Positions 8,191 through 19,811 of a stretch of 64,000 bases of DNA are shown one piece after another. The number at the start of each line of letters is the position of its first letter. Within the stretch, counting starts at the first letter, position 1. The position numbers were made by a program, and so were the translations under genes. Source of the DNA: Bacilli bacterium (lineage in GTDB: Bacteria; Bacillota_I; Bacilli_A; RFN20; CAG-288); the NCBI GenBank assembly GCA_022652945.1, contig JALCRV010000001.1, positions 62,001 through 126,000 on the forward strand. Reading direction: 5' to 3'. The notes under the pieces are model-generated. The model was given only the letters and a program-made list of their open reading frames with translations. It was not told the DNA's origin and did not search any database.

Positions 8191-8267
8191 TGGTCGGAAC
8201 GGCGAGAATCGAACTCGCGACCTCTTGGTCCCGAACCAAGCGCACTACCAACTGTGCTACGTCCCGA
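8191..8267 (-). tRNA. tRNA-Pro (anticodon CGG)
   Basis: The reverse complement folds into a full cloverleaf. The acceptor is TCGGGAC/GTTCCGA with encoded CCA. The anticodon stem is CTTGG/CCAAG around loop TTCGGGA, giving anticodon CGG with G37. The T-arm GCGAG-TTCGATT-CTCGC is standard. It reads CCG codons, which are frequent in the surrounding genes. The IS30 element begins 90 bp upstream of its 5' end. Confidence 0.96.
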
Positions 8268-8341
8268 CGATTGGTGCATTGTCTCTTCGACAAGCATAGT
8301 TATTCTATTAGTTTGTTTCCAAAAAATCAATTGAAAAATAG

Positions 8342-8357
8342 GGGTTAAGACCGAAAT
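8342..8357. repeat. Left direct repeat flanking the IS30-type element
   Basis: GGGTTAAGACCGAAAT here is identical to 9948-9963 on the other side of the insertion sequence, consistent with a 16-bp target-site duplication. Confidence 0.85.
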
Positions 8358-9947
8358 TGATGAATGACATAGTAAGTTCCGTTTTGTGACAGGAATTCTG
8401 ATTTTTGGGATTCCCGCCCGTTTCTGGTACCATGAAAAGTACCGCGCGCTCCATGCAGGCAATGACGATGAGACCCGAAAGAAAGGGAGATAGAACTGCT
8501 ATGGAAAACGAACACGACGGGAAGCACATGACTTCCCAGATGAGAGAGACGATCCTCAGGATGATCAAGGCCGGCGCAAAGCTCGAGGACATCGCGGCCG
8601 CCATCGGCAAGGACCCGAGGACGGTGTCGAAGGAAGTGAAGGCCAGGAGGCAGACGGCATTCAACGAGCGCAGTCGCTTCCACGAGCCGGGGTACGAGGA
8701 GTCGAAGTTGGAGCCTTGCAAGAGGCTCGTCAGATTCCCCTACGTCTGCGACGGATGCCCCGACCGCAGATACTGCAGCCGCGAGAAGAAGGTGAACTAC
8801 GTTCCTTCCGACGCCCAGTCATCGTACGAGGCGACGCTCGTCGGATCAAGGCGCGGGGTTGACATGACCGAGGGCCAGTTCAGGGCGCTCGACGAAGCCG
8901 TCTCGAAAGGCACGAAGGCCGGGCTCTCGATCTGCGCCATCGCTCTGACCGACCCAAGGGCCGCGATCAGAAGCCAGCGCGAGCTCTACCGCATGGTCGA
9001 GAACGGATGGCTCTCGGTGAAGAAACACGACCTCAGGATGGCAGTCTCGTACAAGCCGAGGAAGAAGGAATACGCCTACAAGTCGGCGATCAAGGATCCT
9101 GCGACCATGGAAGGCAGGAGGATCGAGGACTACTGGAGGATGCTGTCGACTGATCCTTCCGCGCTTCCGGCGCAGATGGACACGGTCATAGGGTCACGGG
9201 CCTCGAGGAAGTGCATACTGACGCTCCATTTCCCGGCCTTCCACCTCATGCTTCTCAGGCTCCTCAGGGAAAAGACGGCAGAGGAAACCGTAAGGGCGCT
9301 AGACGGAATCAAGGAGGCCGCCGGGCCGGAGCTGTTCAGAAGGCTGTTCCCGGCCATCCTCTCAGACCGGGGTCCTGAGTTCTACGACGCCTCCGGAATC
9401 GAGGGGTTCCCCGGGACCGGCGAGGCGGTGACGTCGCTGTTCTACTGCGATGCCTACTGCTCGAACCAGAAGGGCGCCATCGAATCGAACCACAGGATGC
9501 TTCGCTACTGCTGCCCGAAGGGGACCGACTTCGACCTCCTGACAGATGACTACGTCGCGAAGTGCGAGTCGGCGATCGCCTCGTACCCGAGGAGGGAGCT
9601 GGGCGGCAGGACGCCCTATGATGTCTTCGAGGCCTATTACGGCGAGGAGGCGCTAAAGAAGCTGGGCATCGAAAAAGCCGATCCCAGGAAGATCGGCTTG
9701 CTGATGTCCGGCAAGAAGGGCAAGAAGTAAACAAACACACAATTTGTTTATCAGAGCGCGCGGCAAGAGGAACTTAGTCCGACAAGCGGAAGTAAGCCCT
9801 GTCTTTTTGCGTGCGCGGATTTCTTCTCGGACACCCCAATATAGCACAAAAGCGGAAGTAAGGCATCATCAAGGCCCCTCCTAGGCCATTTATCACGCCT
9901 TGTTTTTTCTTGGCCGTACAAAACGGATACTTACTATGTCATTCATC
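8358..9947 (+). mobile_element. Complete IS30-family insertion sequence, about 1.59 kb
   Basis: The element is bounded by inverted repeats. The left end at about 8358-8388 reads GATGAATGACATAGTAAGT then TCCGTTTTGT. The right end at about 9917-9947, reverse-complemented, gives the same with one extra base. It is flanked by 16-bp direct repeats and carries a single transposase gene of much higher GC and different codon use (GAG, CTC, GGC rich) than the host, indicating recent transfer. Downstream of the transposase, 9731-9914 is non-coding and contains AAGCGGAAGTAAG twice (about 9784 and 9852). The element appears intact. Confidence 0.92.
8501..9730 (+). CDS. IS30-family transposase
   Basis: A 409-residue DDE transposase. 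The N-terminal helix-turn-helix region is MRETILRMIKAGAKLEDIAAAIGKDPRTVSKEVKARR. A cysteine motif follows (CDGCPDRRYCSREKK), characteristic of this subgroup. The catalytic triad is visible as D in QMDTVIGSR, D in ILSDRGPEFYD and E in KGAIESNHRMLRY. The ATG at 8501 is chosen because AAAGGGAGA lies just upstream and the family N-terminus starts here; earlier in-frame ATGs from 8405 lack a ribosome site. GC content is far above that of neighbouring genes. Confidence 0.95.
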   Translation: MENEHDGKHMTSQMRETILRMIKAGAKLEDIAAAIGKDPRTVSKEVKARRQTAFNERSRFHEPGYEESKLEPCKRLVRFPYVCDGCPDRRYCSREKKVNYVPSDAQSSYEATLVGSRRGVDMTEGQFRALDEAVSKGTKAGLSICAIALTDPRAAIRSQRELYRMVENGWLSVKKHDLRMAVSYKPRKKEYAYKSAIKDPATMEGRRIEDYWRMLSTDPSALPAQMDTVIGSRASRKCILTLHFPAFHLMLLRLLREKTAEETVRALDGIKEAAGPELFRRLFPAILSDRGPEFYDASGIEGFPGTGEAVTSLFYCDAYCSNQKGAIESNHRMLRYCCPKGTDFDLLTDDYVAKCESAIASYPRRELGGRTPYDVFEAYYGEEALKKLGIEKADPRKIGLLMSGKKGKK

Positions 9948-9963
9948 GGGTTAAGACCGAAAT
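9948..9963. repeat. Right direct repeat flanking the IS30-type element
   Basis: Same 16 bases as 8342-8357. Its last base is part of the stop codon of the uracil-DNA glycosylase gene, so the target site was the extreme 3' end of that gene. Confidence 0.85.
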
Positions 9964-10532
9964 CAGCCCCTAAGTCCCTTTTCTTCGATAACCTTTTTGA
10001 TGGTCTTCCAGTCTTCATATGCTAAAGGCTTCTTTTCGGGGTCTCTTAGTAAGGCTGCCGGATGAAAGGTCGGAACGAAGAGGATTCCCTTCTTTTCTTG
10101 AATCTGTCCATGCTGGCGCATAATCGAAAATTCCTGATTGATCATCGCCTTAGAAGCGACTGCTCCCAGGCAGATAATTAATTGTGGATGCTGAAGCAAA
10201 TACTGCATTCGGAGAAAATCCAAGCAGGCTTTGACTTCGGCCGGCCTTGGAGTTCGATTCTCCGGAGGGAAGCATTTAACGACATTAGTTAAAAATGCGT
10301 TTGTCCTATCAATTCCTGCATATTTCATCATTTTATCTAGAAGCTGGCCAGCCGGTCCGATAAAGGCTTCTCCGCTCATATCCTCATGTGCTCCTGGGCC
10401 TTCTCCGACAATCATGATTTTAGAATGAATATTCCCACCCCCGACCACAGGGTGAGAACGGGACTCACTCAAAGGGCATTTATGGCAGTTAATGATTAAA
10501 GAGGACAATTCCGCTAATGAAGGTGCTTGCAT
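9963..10532 (-). CDS. Family 4 uracil-DNA glycosylase
   Basis: Removes uracil from DNA (cytosine deamination repair). The 189-residue protein has the four cysteines of the 4Fe-4S cluster at residues 16, 19, 87 and 103 (CHKCPL, KCFPPENRTPRPAEVKAC). The active-site motif GEGPGAHEDMSGEAFIGPAGQLLD (family GExPGxxED) and the C-terminal HPAALLRD motif with the catalytic histidine are present. The gene is intact although an insertion sequence lies immediately at its stop codon. The start codon is only about 8 bp from a -10 box and lacks a Shine-Dalgarno, suggesting a leaderless mRNA. Confidence 0.94.
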   Translation of the reverse strand: MQAPSLAELSSLIINCHKCPLSESRSHPVVGGGNIHSKIMIVGEGPGAHEDMSGEAFIGPAGQLLDKMMKYAGIDRTNAFLTNVVKCFPPENRTPRPAEVKACLDFLRMQYLLQHPQLIICLGAVASKAMINQEFSIMRQHGQIQEKKGILFVPTFHPAALLRDPEKKPLAYEDWKTIKKVIEEKGLRG

Positions 10533-10540
10533 TTGATTTA

Positions 10541-10569
10541 ATTATAGTACAACTCGGTTAATGTATAAT
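10541..10569. promoter_or_regulatory. Compact divergent promoter pair
   Basis: Two perfect -10 boxes face away from each other: TATAAT on the minus strand (10541-10546) for the glycosylase and TATAAT on the plus strand (10564-10569) for the 10577 gene. They are exactly 17 bp apart, so each occupies the -35 position of the other. The gap between the two start codons is only 44 bp. Confidence 0.6.
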
Positions 10570-10576
10570 ATTCAGT

Positions 10577-11683
10577 ATGAAATACACACTTAGCATTGAA
10601 GATAAGAAGAAATTAAGCCGCTTGTTTCAGACCAAAGACGACAATATCAATGTCGCGGATATTTACAATGAATTCTTAGATAATAATCCTTCTTATATTT
10701 CACAAAATGACATCGTCAGTTTACTAAAAGAAGGTAAGAGCGAGGAAGAAGCTTACTGGCTTTCCTTCTGCGATGCCATCGATATGGATCCGGAAGATGA
10801 AATGGTCTCTCTGATTGCTTCTAAGTACCATATGAATGAGATGAAACGTCTAAATCCGGAGAAGTATCTAAATAATCCATATTTGAAAAATATGCGGCTT
10901 CTGCATGGAAAATCTAATAGATGGGAACTGACAGAAGACTATTTTGCTCCTTATGAAGGTTTCATTTATCAAGACACCATAACGGAGGAGGATACCTTCC
11001 GCGAGATAACTTCTTTCGGCTATTTCCCAACGACCTTCCAGTACTTTGAAATCCTCCAAGACAATAAAGTCTGGATGTCGATTACCCCGCACGAAATCGA
11101 GACGATGGAAAAACCCATCGAAGAAGCTAAAGGAAGGGTTGTCGCTTTTGGTTTAGGCCTCGGCTATTTTCCGTATATGGCCTCTTTAAAAGATGAGGTC
11201 AAAGAAATCTACATCGTTGAAAAAGACCTTAACGCCATCAATCTCTTTAATAAAGAGATTTTCCCAAAGTTCCATTTCAAGGATAAGTTTAAAATCATTT
11301 ACGAAGATGCCTTTGAATATCTGGAAAACGACATGGAAAAAGAACATTTTGATTTTGCTTTCGTGGATATCTGGCATACGCCTGATGATGGCCTGGAGCT
11401 TTATCTAAAAGCAAAAAAATATGCCTCGGCAATCTCCAAGACTGTTTTTTCATACTGGATTGAGGAATCGATGATTGCCATGTTAAGAAGAGCCTTAATA
11501 ACCTTGATTCAGGAAGAAAACGAAGGATCCACCGATGATAATTATCAAAAAGAGGAAAACTTTTCTGATCATCTAATTAATAGACTGCATTTTATCTTTA
11601 AAGATGTTCTTGTTACTTCTTATCAGCAAATTCATTCCATGCTCAGCGATGAAGAGTTGAAAAAGACCGCCTGCTTAATATAA
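10577..11683 (+). CDS. Rossmann-fold protein resembling SAM-dependent methyltransferases, function unknown
   Basis: A 368-residue cytoplasmic protein. The first 170 residues are helical and charged, with no recognised domain. From about residue 185 a class-I methyltransferase-like fold is suggested: RVVAFGLGLGYFPYMAS (glycine loop), EIYIVEKDLNAINLF (acidic residue after strand 2), KIIYEDAFEYL and FDFAFVDIWHTPDDGL, somewhat like spermidine-synthase-type proteins. Substrate is unknown. The start lies about 8 bp from the -10 box and lacks a Shine-Dalgarno, so it is probably translated from a leaderless transcript. A terminator follows. Confidence 0.7.
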   Translation: MKYTLSIEDKKKLSRLFQTKDDNINVADIYNEFLDNNPSYISQNDIVSLLKEGKSEEEAYWLSFCDAIDMDPEDEMVSLIASKYHMNEMKRLNPEKYLNNPYLKNMRLLHGKSNRWELTEDYFAPYEGFIYQDTITEEDTFREITSFGYFPTTFQYFEILQDNKVWMSITPHEIETMEKPIEEAKGRVVAFGLGLGYFPYMASLKDEVKEIYIVEKDLNAINLFNKEIFPKFHFKDKFKIIYEDAFEYLENDMEKEHFDFAFVDIWHTPDDGLELYLKAKKYASAISKTVFSYWIEESMIAMLRRALITLIQEENEGSTDDNYQKEENFSDHLINRLHFIFKDVLVTSYQQIHSMLSDEELKKTACLI

Positions 11684-11718
11684 AAAGAAGCGTCTTCAAC
11701 GTTAAAAATAAAGACTAA

Positions 11719-11742
11719 AAAAGCCCGATTTCTCAGGCTTTT
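11719..11742. terminator. Terminator between the methyltransferase-like gene and tRNA-Pro(AGG)
   Basis: Stem AAAAGCC (11719-11725) / GGCTTTT (11736-11742) with A-rich and T-rich flanks on both sides, so it can serve both converging transcripts. Confidence 0.65.
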
Positions 11743-11751
11743 ATTTCTAAA

Positions 11752-11830
11752 TGGTCGGAGCGACGAGATTCGAACTCGTGATCTCTCGGTCCCTAACCGA
11801 GCGCACTAAACCAAACTGTGCTACACCCCG
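11752..11830 (-). tRNA. tRNA-Pro (anticodon AGG)
   Basis: The reverse complement forms a full cloverleaf. The acceptor CGGGGTG pairs with CGCTCCG, followed by A and encoded CCA. The D-arm is GCAC/GTGC with an 11-base loop. The anticodon stem CTCGG/CCGAG encloses TTAGGGA, giving anticodon AGG with G37. The T-arm is ACGAG-TTCGAAT-CTCGT. An adenosine at the wobble position is unusual for a bacterial proline tRNA; conversion to inosine by TadA would allow it to read CCU, CCC and CCA. Confidence 0.93.
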
Positions 11831-11877
11831 TGCAACGATTATTCTATTAGTTTGAATTGGAAATTGCAACGGAAAAA

Positions 11878-12711
11878 CTAGGCAAAACGGGAAGAGGAAT
11901 CTTCTTGGCAATCAGAAACTTCTGGATTCCTCCGCCCTGAAGGGTCAGTTGGCCCTTGCGGCTTGTTTTTTAAGTCTTCAAAGTGGTTTTCTTCAATAAG
12001 TTTATCGATTTCTGGTTTTATGTATTCTCTCATCCATTTCAGTTCGCCTTCGTGGTTAAGGTGAATCAGGTCTTTTCTAAAGAGGCTCTCGAAATATACC
12101 CGCCCGTCAAAAGTCATTTTTTCAGCTTGAACAAACCGCATATAAGAGTGAGACTGGCAGTAAGCTTTCAATTCTTCGTTGATTTGTTGAGTTAAGCCGG
12201 TGAATTCTTTTCTTCCCGGCAAGAGAAGCCCAGACATCACGACGAGGATGGAATTAGGAAGGCGCTGATGAAAAGAAGTGAACATCTGGTCTTTGTATTC
12301 CATGCATTTTTTGATTTTTTCTTCCGATGTTCCCTTTAAACTGACATAGTCGTTCGAACCAGTTTGAAAAAAGACCATCCTCGGGTTATAAGGAAACAAC
12401 AGGCGGTCAGCAAATTCTACTAAGGTCGCATCAGTCGCTCCGCCAAAGCCGCAGTTAATGACTTTGTACTCCTTTAAGTCAGTCTCCATGTCTGTCCAGA
12501 GGCGAAAGTTCGAAGCTCCATAAAAGACAATCTGGCTCTGGAAGTCTTGATATGGGTGCTTTTTAATGATTTTCTTGATGTAAGACGACCTAAAGGGGCC
12601 CTTTACCATCCCATCCCCGAGAAGTTTCAGGACTGGCAAGCAAGTGAGAGGATTGATTATCGATAAAATCAGGAAAAACTTCACGAACCTCATATTTGGC
12701 TTTTTTGTCAT
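11878..12711 (-). CDS. SGNH/GDSL-family esterase-like protein, membrane-anchored or secreted
   Basis: A 277-residue protein with an N-terminal hydrophobic segment (about residues 9-30) that is either a signal peptide or membrane anchor. The SGNH blocks follow: block I IVFYGASNFRLW (serine 67; GAS instead of GDS), block II NCGFGGATD, block III TGSNDYVSL and block V KDLIHLNHEGE (D and H). This is a typical layout for esterases acting on glycan acetyl groups or lipids, but the substrate cannot be assigned. The C-terminal 35 residues are polar and low complexity. It is a single-gene unit between tRNA-Pro(AGG) and upp. Confidence 0.82.
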   Translation of the reverse strand: MTKKPNMRFVKFFLILSIINPLTCLPVLKLLGDGMVKGPFRSSYIKKIIKKHPYQDFQSQIVFYGASNFRLWTDMETDLKEYKVINCGFGGATDATLVEFADRLLFPYNPRMVFFQTGSNDYVSLKGTSEEKIKKCMEYKDQMFTSFHQRLPNSILVVMSGLLLPGRKEFTGLTQQINEELKAYCQSHSYMRFVQAEKMTFDGRVYFESLFRKDLIHLNHEGELKWMREYIKPEIDKLIEENHFEDLKNKPQGPTDPSGRRNPEVSDCQEDSSSRFA

Positions 12712-12814
12712 AACTAAACCTCTTATCTTTTATTTTATTCTTCTGTCAGTCGCTTTTATTGTACAAAAAAAGGAAACCATTATAAAAAGCATAACTATAG
12801 TTGCTTAAAAAAAG

Positions 12815-12837
12815 GCCTTCCGGCTTGGCCGGAAGGC
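12815..12837 (-). terminator. Terminator of upp
   Basis: Perfect 10-bp stem GCCTTCCGGC (12815-12824) / GCCGGAAGGC (12828-12837) with a 3-base loop. The A-run at 12807-12813 gives a U-tract on the minus strand. Confidence 0.9.
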
Positions 12838-12845
12838 TAAGAAAA

Positions 12846-13472
12846 CTACTTCGTTCCGAAGATACGGTCGCCGGCATCACCTAAGCCCGGGACAATGTAT
12901 CCGTTCTTATTTAAATGATCATCCAAAGCGGCTAAATAGATATGGACATCCGGGAAGGCTTTTTCTACGGCATCCACCCCTTCTTGAACACCGACTAAGC
13001 ACATTAACCGAATATCGGTGAAGCCTCTTTTCTTGATGGCAGCGATAGCAGCGGTAGCAGAACCACCGGTCGCCAACATCGGATCGATAACAACAACCAG
13101 CGGATCTTTCACCTCAGGAAGTTTGAAATAGTATTCATGAGGCAGAAGCGTCTTTTCATCTCTGAAGATTCCGATATGTCCAGTCCGTGCGGTAGGAATC
13201 ATATTCCTCACACCATCGACCATACCGATTCCGGCGCGAAGAATCGGAGCTAAGACAATCTTTTTCTTCAGCTTGGTCTTATGGAGAGCGGCTCCGGTGG
13301 GAGTAGTGATAATCTCATCTGAATCATAGACTTCGAGATCCTTAAAGACTTCGTAAGACATAATAGACGCGATCTCTTCCAAGGCTTCGCGAAATTCCTT
13401 GGACTTCGTATTCTCATCACGAAGAATATCGAGTTTGACCTCGATAAGAGGATGTTTGACAATTGTCAGCAT
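12846..13472 (-). CDS. upp: Uracil phosphoribosyltransferase
   Basis: Converts uracil and PRPP to UMP in pyrimidine salvage. The 208-residue protein has the family hallmarks: [25 protein letters not shown] at the start, the [14 protein letters not shown] loop, the PRPP-binding [18 protein letters not shown] and the uracil-binding C-terminal [17 protein letters not shown]. Length matches the family. It is a single-gene unit with its own promoter (TATAAT at 13497-13502) and terminator, divergent from pcrA. Confidence 0.97.
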   Translation of the reverse strand: MLTIVKHPLIEVKLDILRDENTKSKEFREALEEIASIMSYEVFKDLEVYDSDEIITTPTGAALHKTKLKKKIVLAPILRAGIGMVDGVRNMIPTARTGHIGIFRDEKTLLPHEYYFKLPEVKDPLVVVIDPMLATGGSATAAIAAIKKRGFTDIRLMCLVGVQEGVDAVEKAFPDVHIYLAALDDHLNKNGYIVPGLGDAGDRIFGTK

Positions 13473-13496
13473 TAGTTTTGCCCCTTTCTGTCATTG

Positions 13497-13502
13497 ATTA
13501 TA
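13497..13502 (-). promoter_or_regulatory. -10 box of upp
   Basis: Perfect TATAAT on the minus strand 25 bp ahead of the upp start. A weak TTTAAT lies 17 bp further upstream as a possible -35. Confidence 0.55.
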
Positions 13503-13564
13503 CTCATTTAGGAAAATATATTAAACGTTAAATTGGTTTTTTTCTAAAAAAGACCCCCTTGAGA

Positions 13565-13573
13565 TGGTATAAT
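13565..13573 (+). promoter_or_regulatory. Extended -10 promoter of pcrA operon
   Basis: TGGTATAAT (TGn followed by a perfect -10 at 13568-13573) lies 25 bp upstream of the chosen pcrA start. No good -35 is seen, as usual for extended -10 promoters. Confidence 0.65.
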
Positions 13574-13597
13574 CACATAGGAAATAAAGAGGTCAAG

Positions 13598-18044
<4,447 letters not shown>

Positions 18045-18045
<1 letters not shown>

Positions 18046-18341
18046 TGATTAAAGTCACGAAGGAAGTTATCGACGTTTGCGCCAATAACTTATTGTTTGA
18101 GATTTCACCTGAAGAAAGGGATACAACCCTTTCAGAATTCGATGCGATTGCTACCCAGATGTCCTTCCTTGGCAAAATCAAGGATATCGATAAGGCCGAG
18201 CCTTTGACTTTCCCCGTCCCCGATGCCCAGTACATCATGCGCGAGGATATCCCGGTTAAGCCGATGGATGCCAATGAAGAGTTGAAGATGGTCCCTTCCC
18301 GCTTAGGGAATCAAGTCCGTCTTCCGAAGGTGGTCGGGTAA
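18045..18341 (+). CDS. gatC: Aspartyl/glutamyl-tRNA amidotransferase subunit C
   Basis: The 98-residue GatC subunit wraps around the GatA-GatB interface of the GatCAB complex, which converts Glu-tRNA-Gln (and Asp-tRNA-Asn) to the correct amidated form. The sequence shows the family pattern: a short helix, FEISPEERDTTLSEFDAIATQMSFLGKI, then a proline-rich linker and a C-terminal extended tail with MREDIPVKP. Its start codon overlaps the ligA stop (TAATG), indicating translational coupling, and gatA begins three bases later. Confidence 0.93.
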
Positions 18342-18343
18342 AT

Positions 18344-19810
18344 ATGAGCTACTTAGATTTAACGATTTCTCAAATGCATCTCGCCTTAGTCGAGGGCATG
18401 GTCACGCCGGCTGATTTAGTTAAGGAAGCTATCGCAGTAAGCAAAGGCAATAAATGCAATATTTTTGAAGCCACCGATTTTGAGAATGCTCTAAAACAAG
18501 CAGAAAGCATTACCAAAGTCGATGAAAAAGACACGCTATTAGGTATTCCGTTCCTCGTTAAAGACAACTATTCGACTGCGGGGGTGGAGACCACCGCTTC
18601 TTCAAATATCCTTAACGGTTATGTTCCGACCTTCGATGCGGAAGTGGTAGCTAGATTAAAGAGCAAAGGCGCCATCATGCTAGCGAAGACCACCATGGAT
18701 GAGTTGGCTATGGGTGGCACCGGAACTTCCGGACATAAAGGGGCGACTTTAAATCCTTTTGATCAGACGAGGATTATCGGCGGCTCTTCTTCCGGCTCCT
18801 GCGCTGGAGTAGCTGAGGGCATCGCTCCGTTCGCTTTAGGCTCCGATACCGGCGATTCGGTCAGAAAGCCTGCCGGCTACGGTGGCGTTTATGGATTTAA
18901 ACCCACTTGGTCACGTATTTCACGTTTCGGTCTTTTCCCCTTCGCTCCGTCTTTAGATGCGGTTGGGTATTTTGCTCGCTCTGTTGAAGATATCGCCTTA
19001 CTTACAGAAATTCTCGCTGGCCACGATGAGAAAGATATGTCTTCTTCCTATCGTCCAGTTGAAGATTATTTAGGCATGCTGAAAAATGACTCTCATGCTA
19101 AAAAGGTCGGCTATTTCCCCTCGGTTATCAAGGCGATTCCCGATAAAAAGATTATTGCCTCTTTCGATAAATGCCTAGCTGGCTTAAAAGAAAAAGGATA
19201 TGAGATTGTCTCTTACGATTTCCCTGAAGATTTGCTTAATGCTTTATATCCGACTTATATGATCATCTCCTGCTCAGAAGCTACTTCTAACGATGCTAAC
19301 CTCGATGGTGTTAAGTTCGGACTTAAACCCGATCAGAACGCCAAGACCTGGGAAGCCTATATGTCCGATGCTAGAACCCGCGGATTCTCTTCGCTCATTA
19401 AGAGAAGATTCATCATTGGTTCTTTCTCCTTGCTAGCTGAAAACCAGGCGGAGCTTTTCCGTCGTGCGCAGAAAGCCAGGAGACTAATATATGAAGCGAT
19501 GGAGAAATTCTTTGCTTCCTGCGATTATCTGCTTCTGCCTTGTGCGAAAGGCAAACCTCCTTTTATCAAAGACATCTCAGATCGTTGGGATCCGAATCCC
19601 AACTTTGTCGATAACCATCTGGGCTTAGCTAACTTAGGCGGCTATCCTTCGCTTACCTGTCCATTAGGTTATGAAGATGGTCTGCCTTACGGTATTAACA
19701 TTACCGGCAGGCAGTTTGAAGAAGGAAAGGTCTTCCAAATCGGCAAAGATATCGAAAATCTGACGGGGTTAGTTAACGCCACCGTCTCTAAGCATGGGGA
19801 GGGCATCTAA
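18344..19810 (+). CDS. gatA: Aspartyl/glutamyl-tRNA amidotransferase subunit A
   Basis: Glutaminase subunit of GatCAB. The 488-residue protein has the amidase-signature Ser-cisSer-Lys triad with exact family spacing: K73 (FLVKDNY), S148 (GGSSSGS) and S172 (SDTGDSVRKPA). The glutamine-binding region and SRFGLFPFAPSLD are also present. Residue 171, directly before the nucleophilic serine, is Asp, where well-studied enzymes (for example Staphylococcus aureus GatA) have Gly. All other active-site features are intact, so the enzyme is probably active; the change may be a lineage feature. It precedes gatB by one base. Confidence 0.96.
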   Translation: MSYLDLTISQMHLALVEGMVTPADLVKEAIAVSKGNKCNIFEATDFENALKQAESITKVDEKDTLLGIPFLVKDNYSTAGVETTASSNILNGYVPTFDAEVVARLKSKGAIMLAKTTMDELAMGGTGTSGHKGATLNPFDQTRIIGGSSSGSCAGVAEGIAPFALGSDTGDSVRKPAGYGGVYGFKPTWSRISRFGLFPFAPSLDAVGYFARSVEDIALLTEILAGHDEKDMSSSYRPVEDYLGMLKNDSHAKKVGYFPSVIKAIPDKKIIASFDKCLAGLKEKGYEIVSYDFPEDLLNALYPTYMIISCSEATSNDANLDGVKFGLKPDQNAKTWEAYMSDARTRGFSSLIKRRFIIGSFSLLAENQAELFRRAQKARRLIYEAMEKFFASCDYLLLPCAKGKPPFIKDISDRWDPNPNFVDNHLGLANLGGYPSLTCPLGYEDGLPYGINITGRQFEEGKVFQIGKDIENLTGLVNATVSKHGEGI

Positions 19811-19811
19811 A

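Noticed and set aside
8501-9730. Insertion sequence as a cargo-carrying transposon
   Set aside because: Only the transposase is encoded; the rest is short non-coding DNA between the inverted repeats.
8345-9740. Several minus-strand open frames across the insertion sequence
   Set aside because: Antisense to a high-GC transposase gene; composition (Arg/Ser/Pro rich) is that of reverse-frame shadows.
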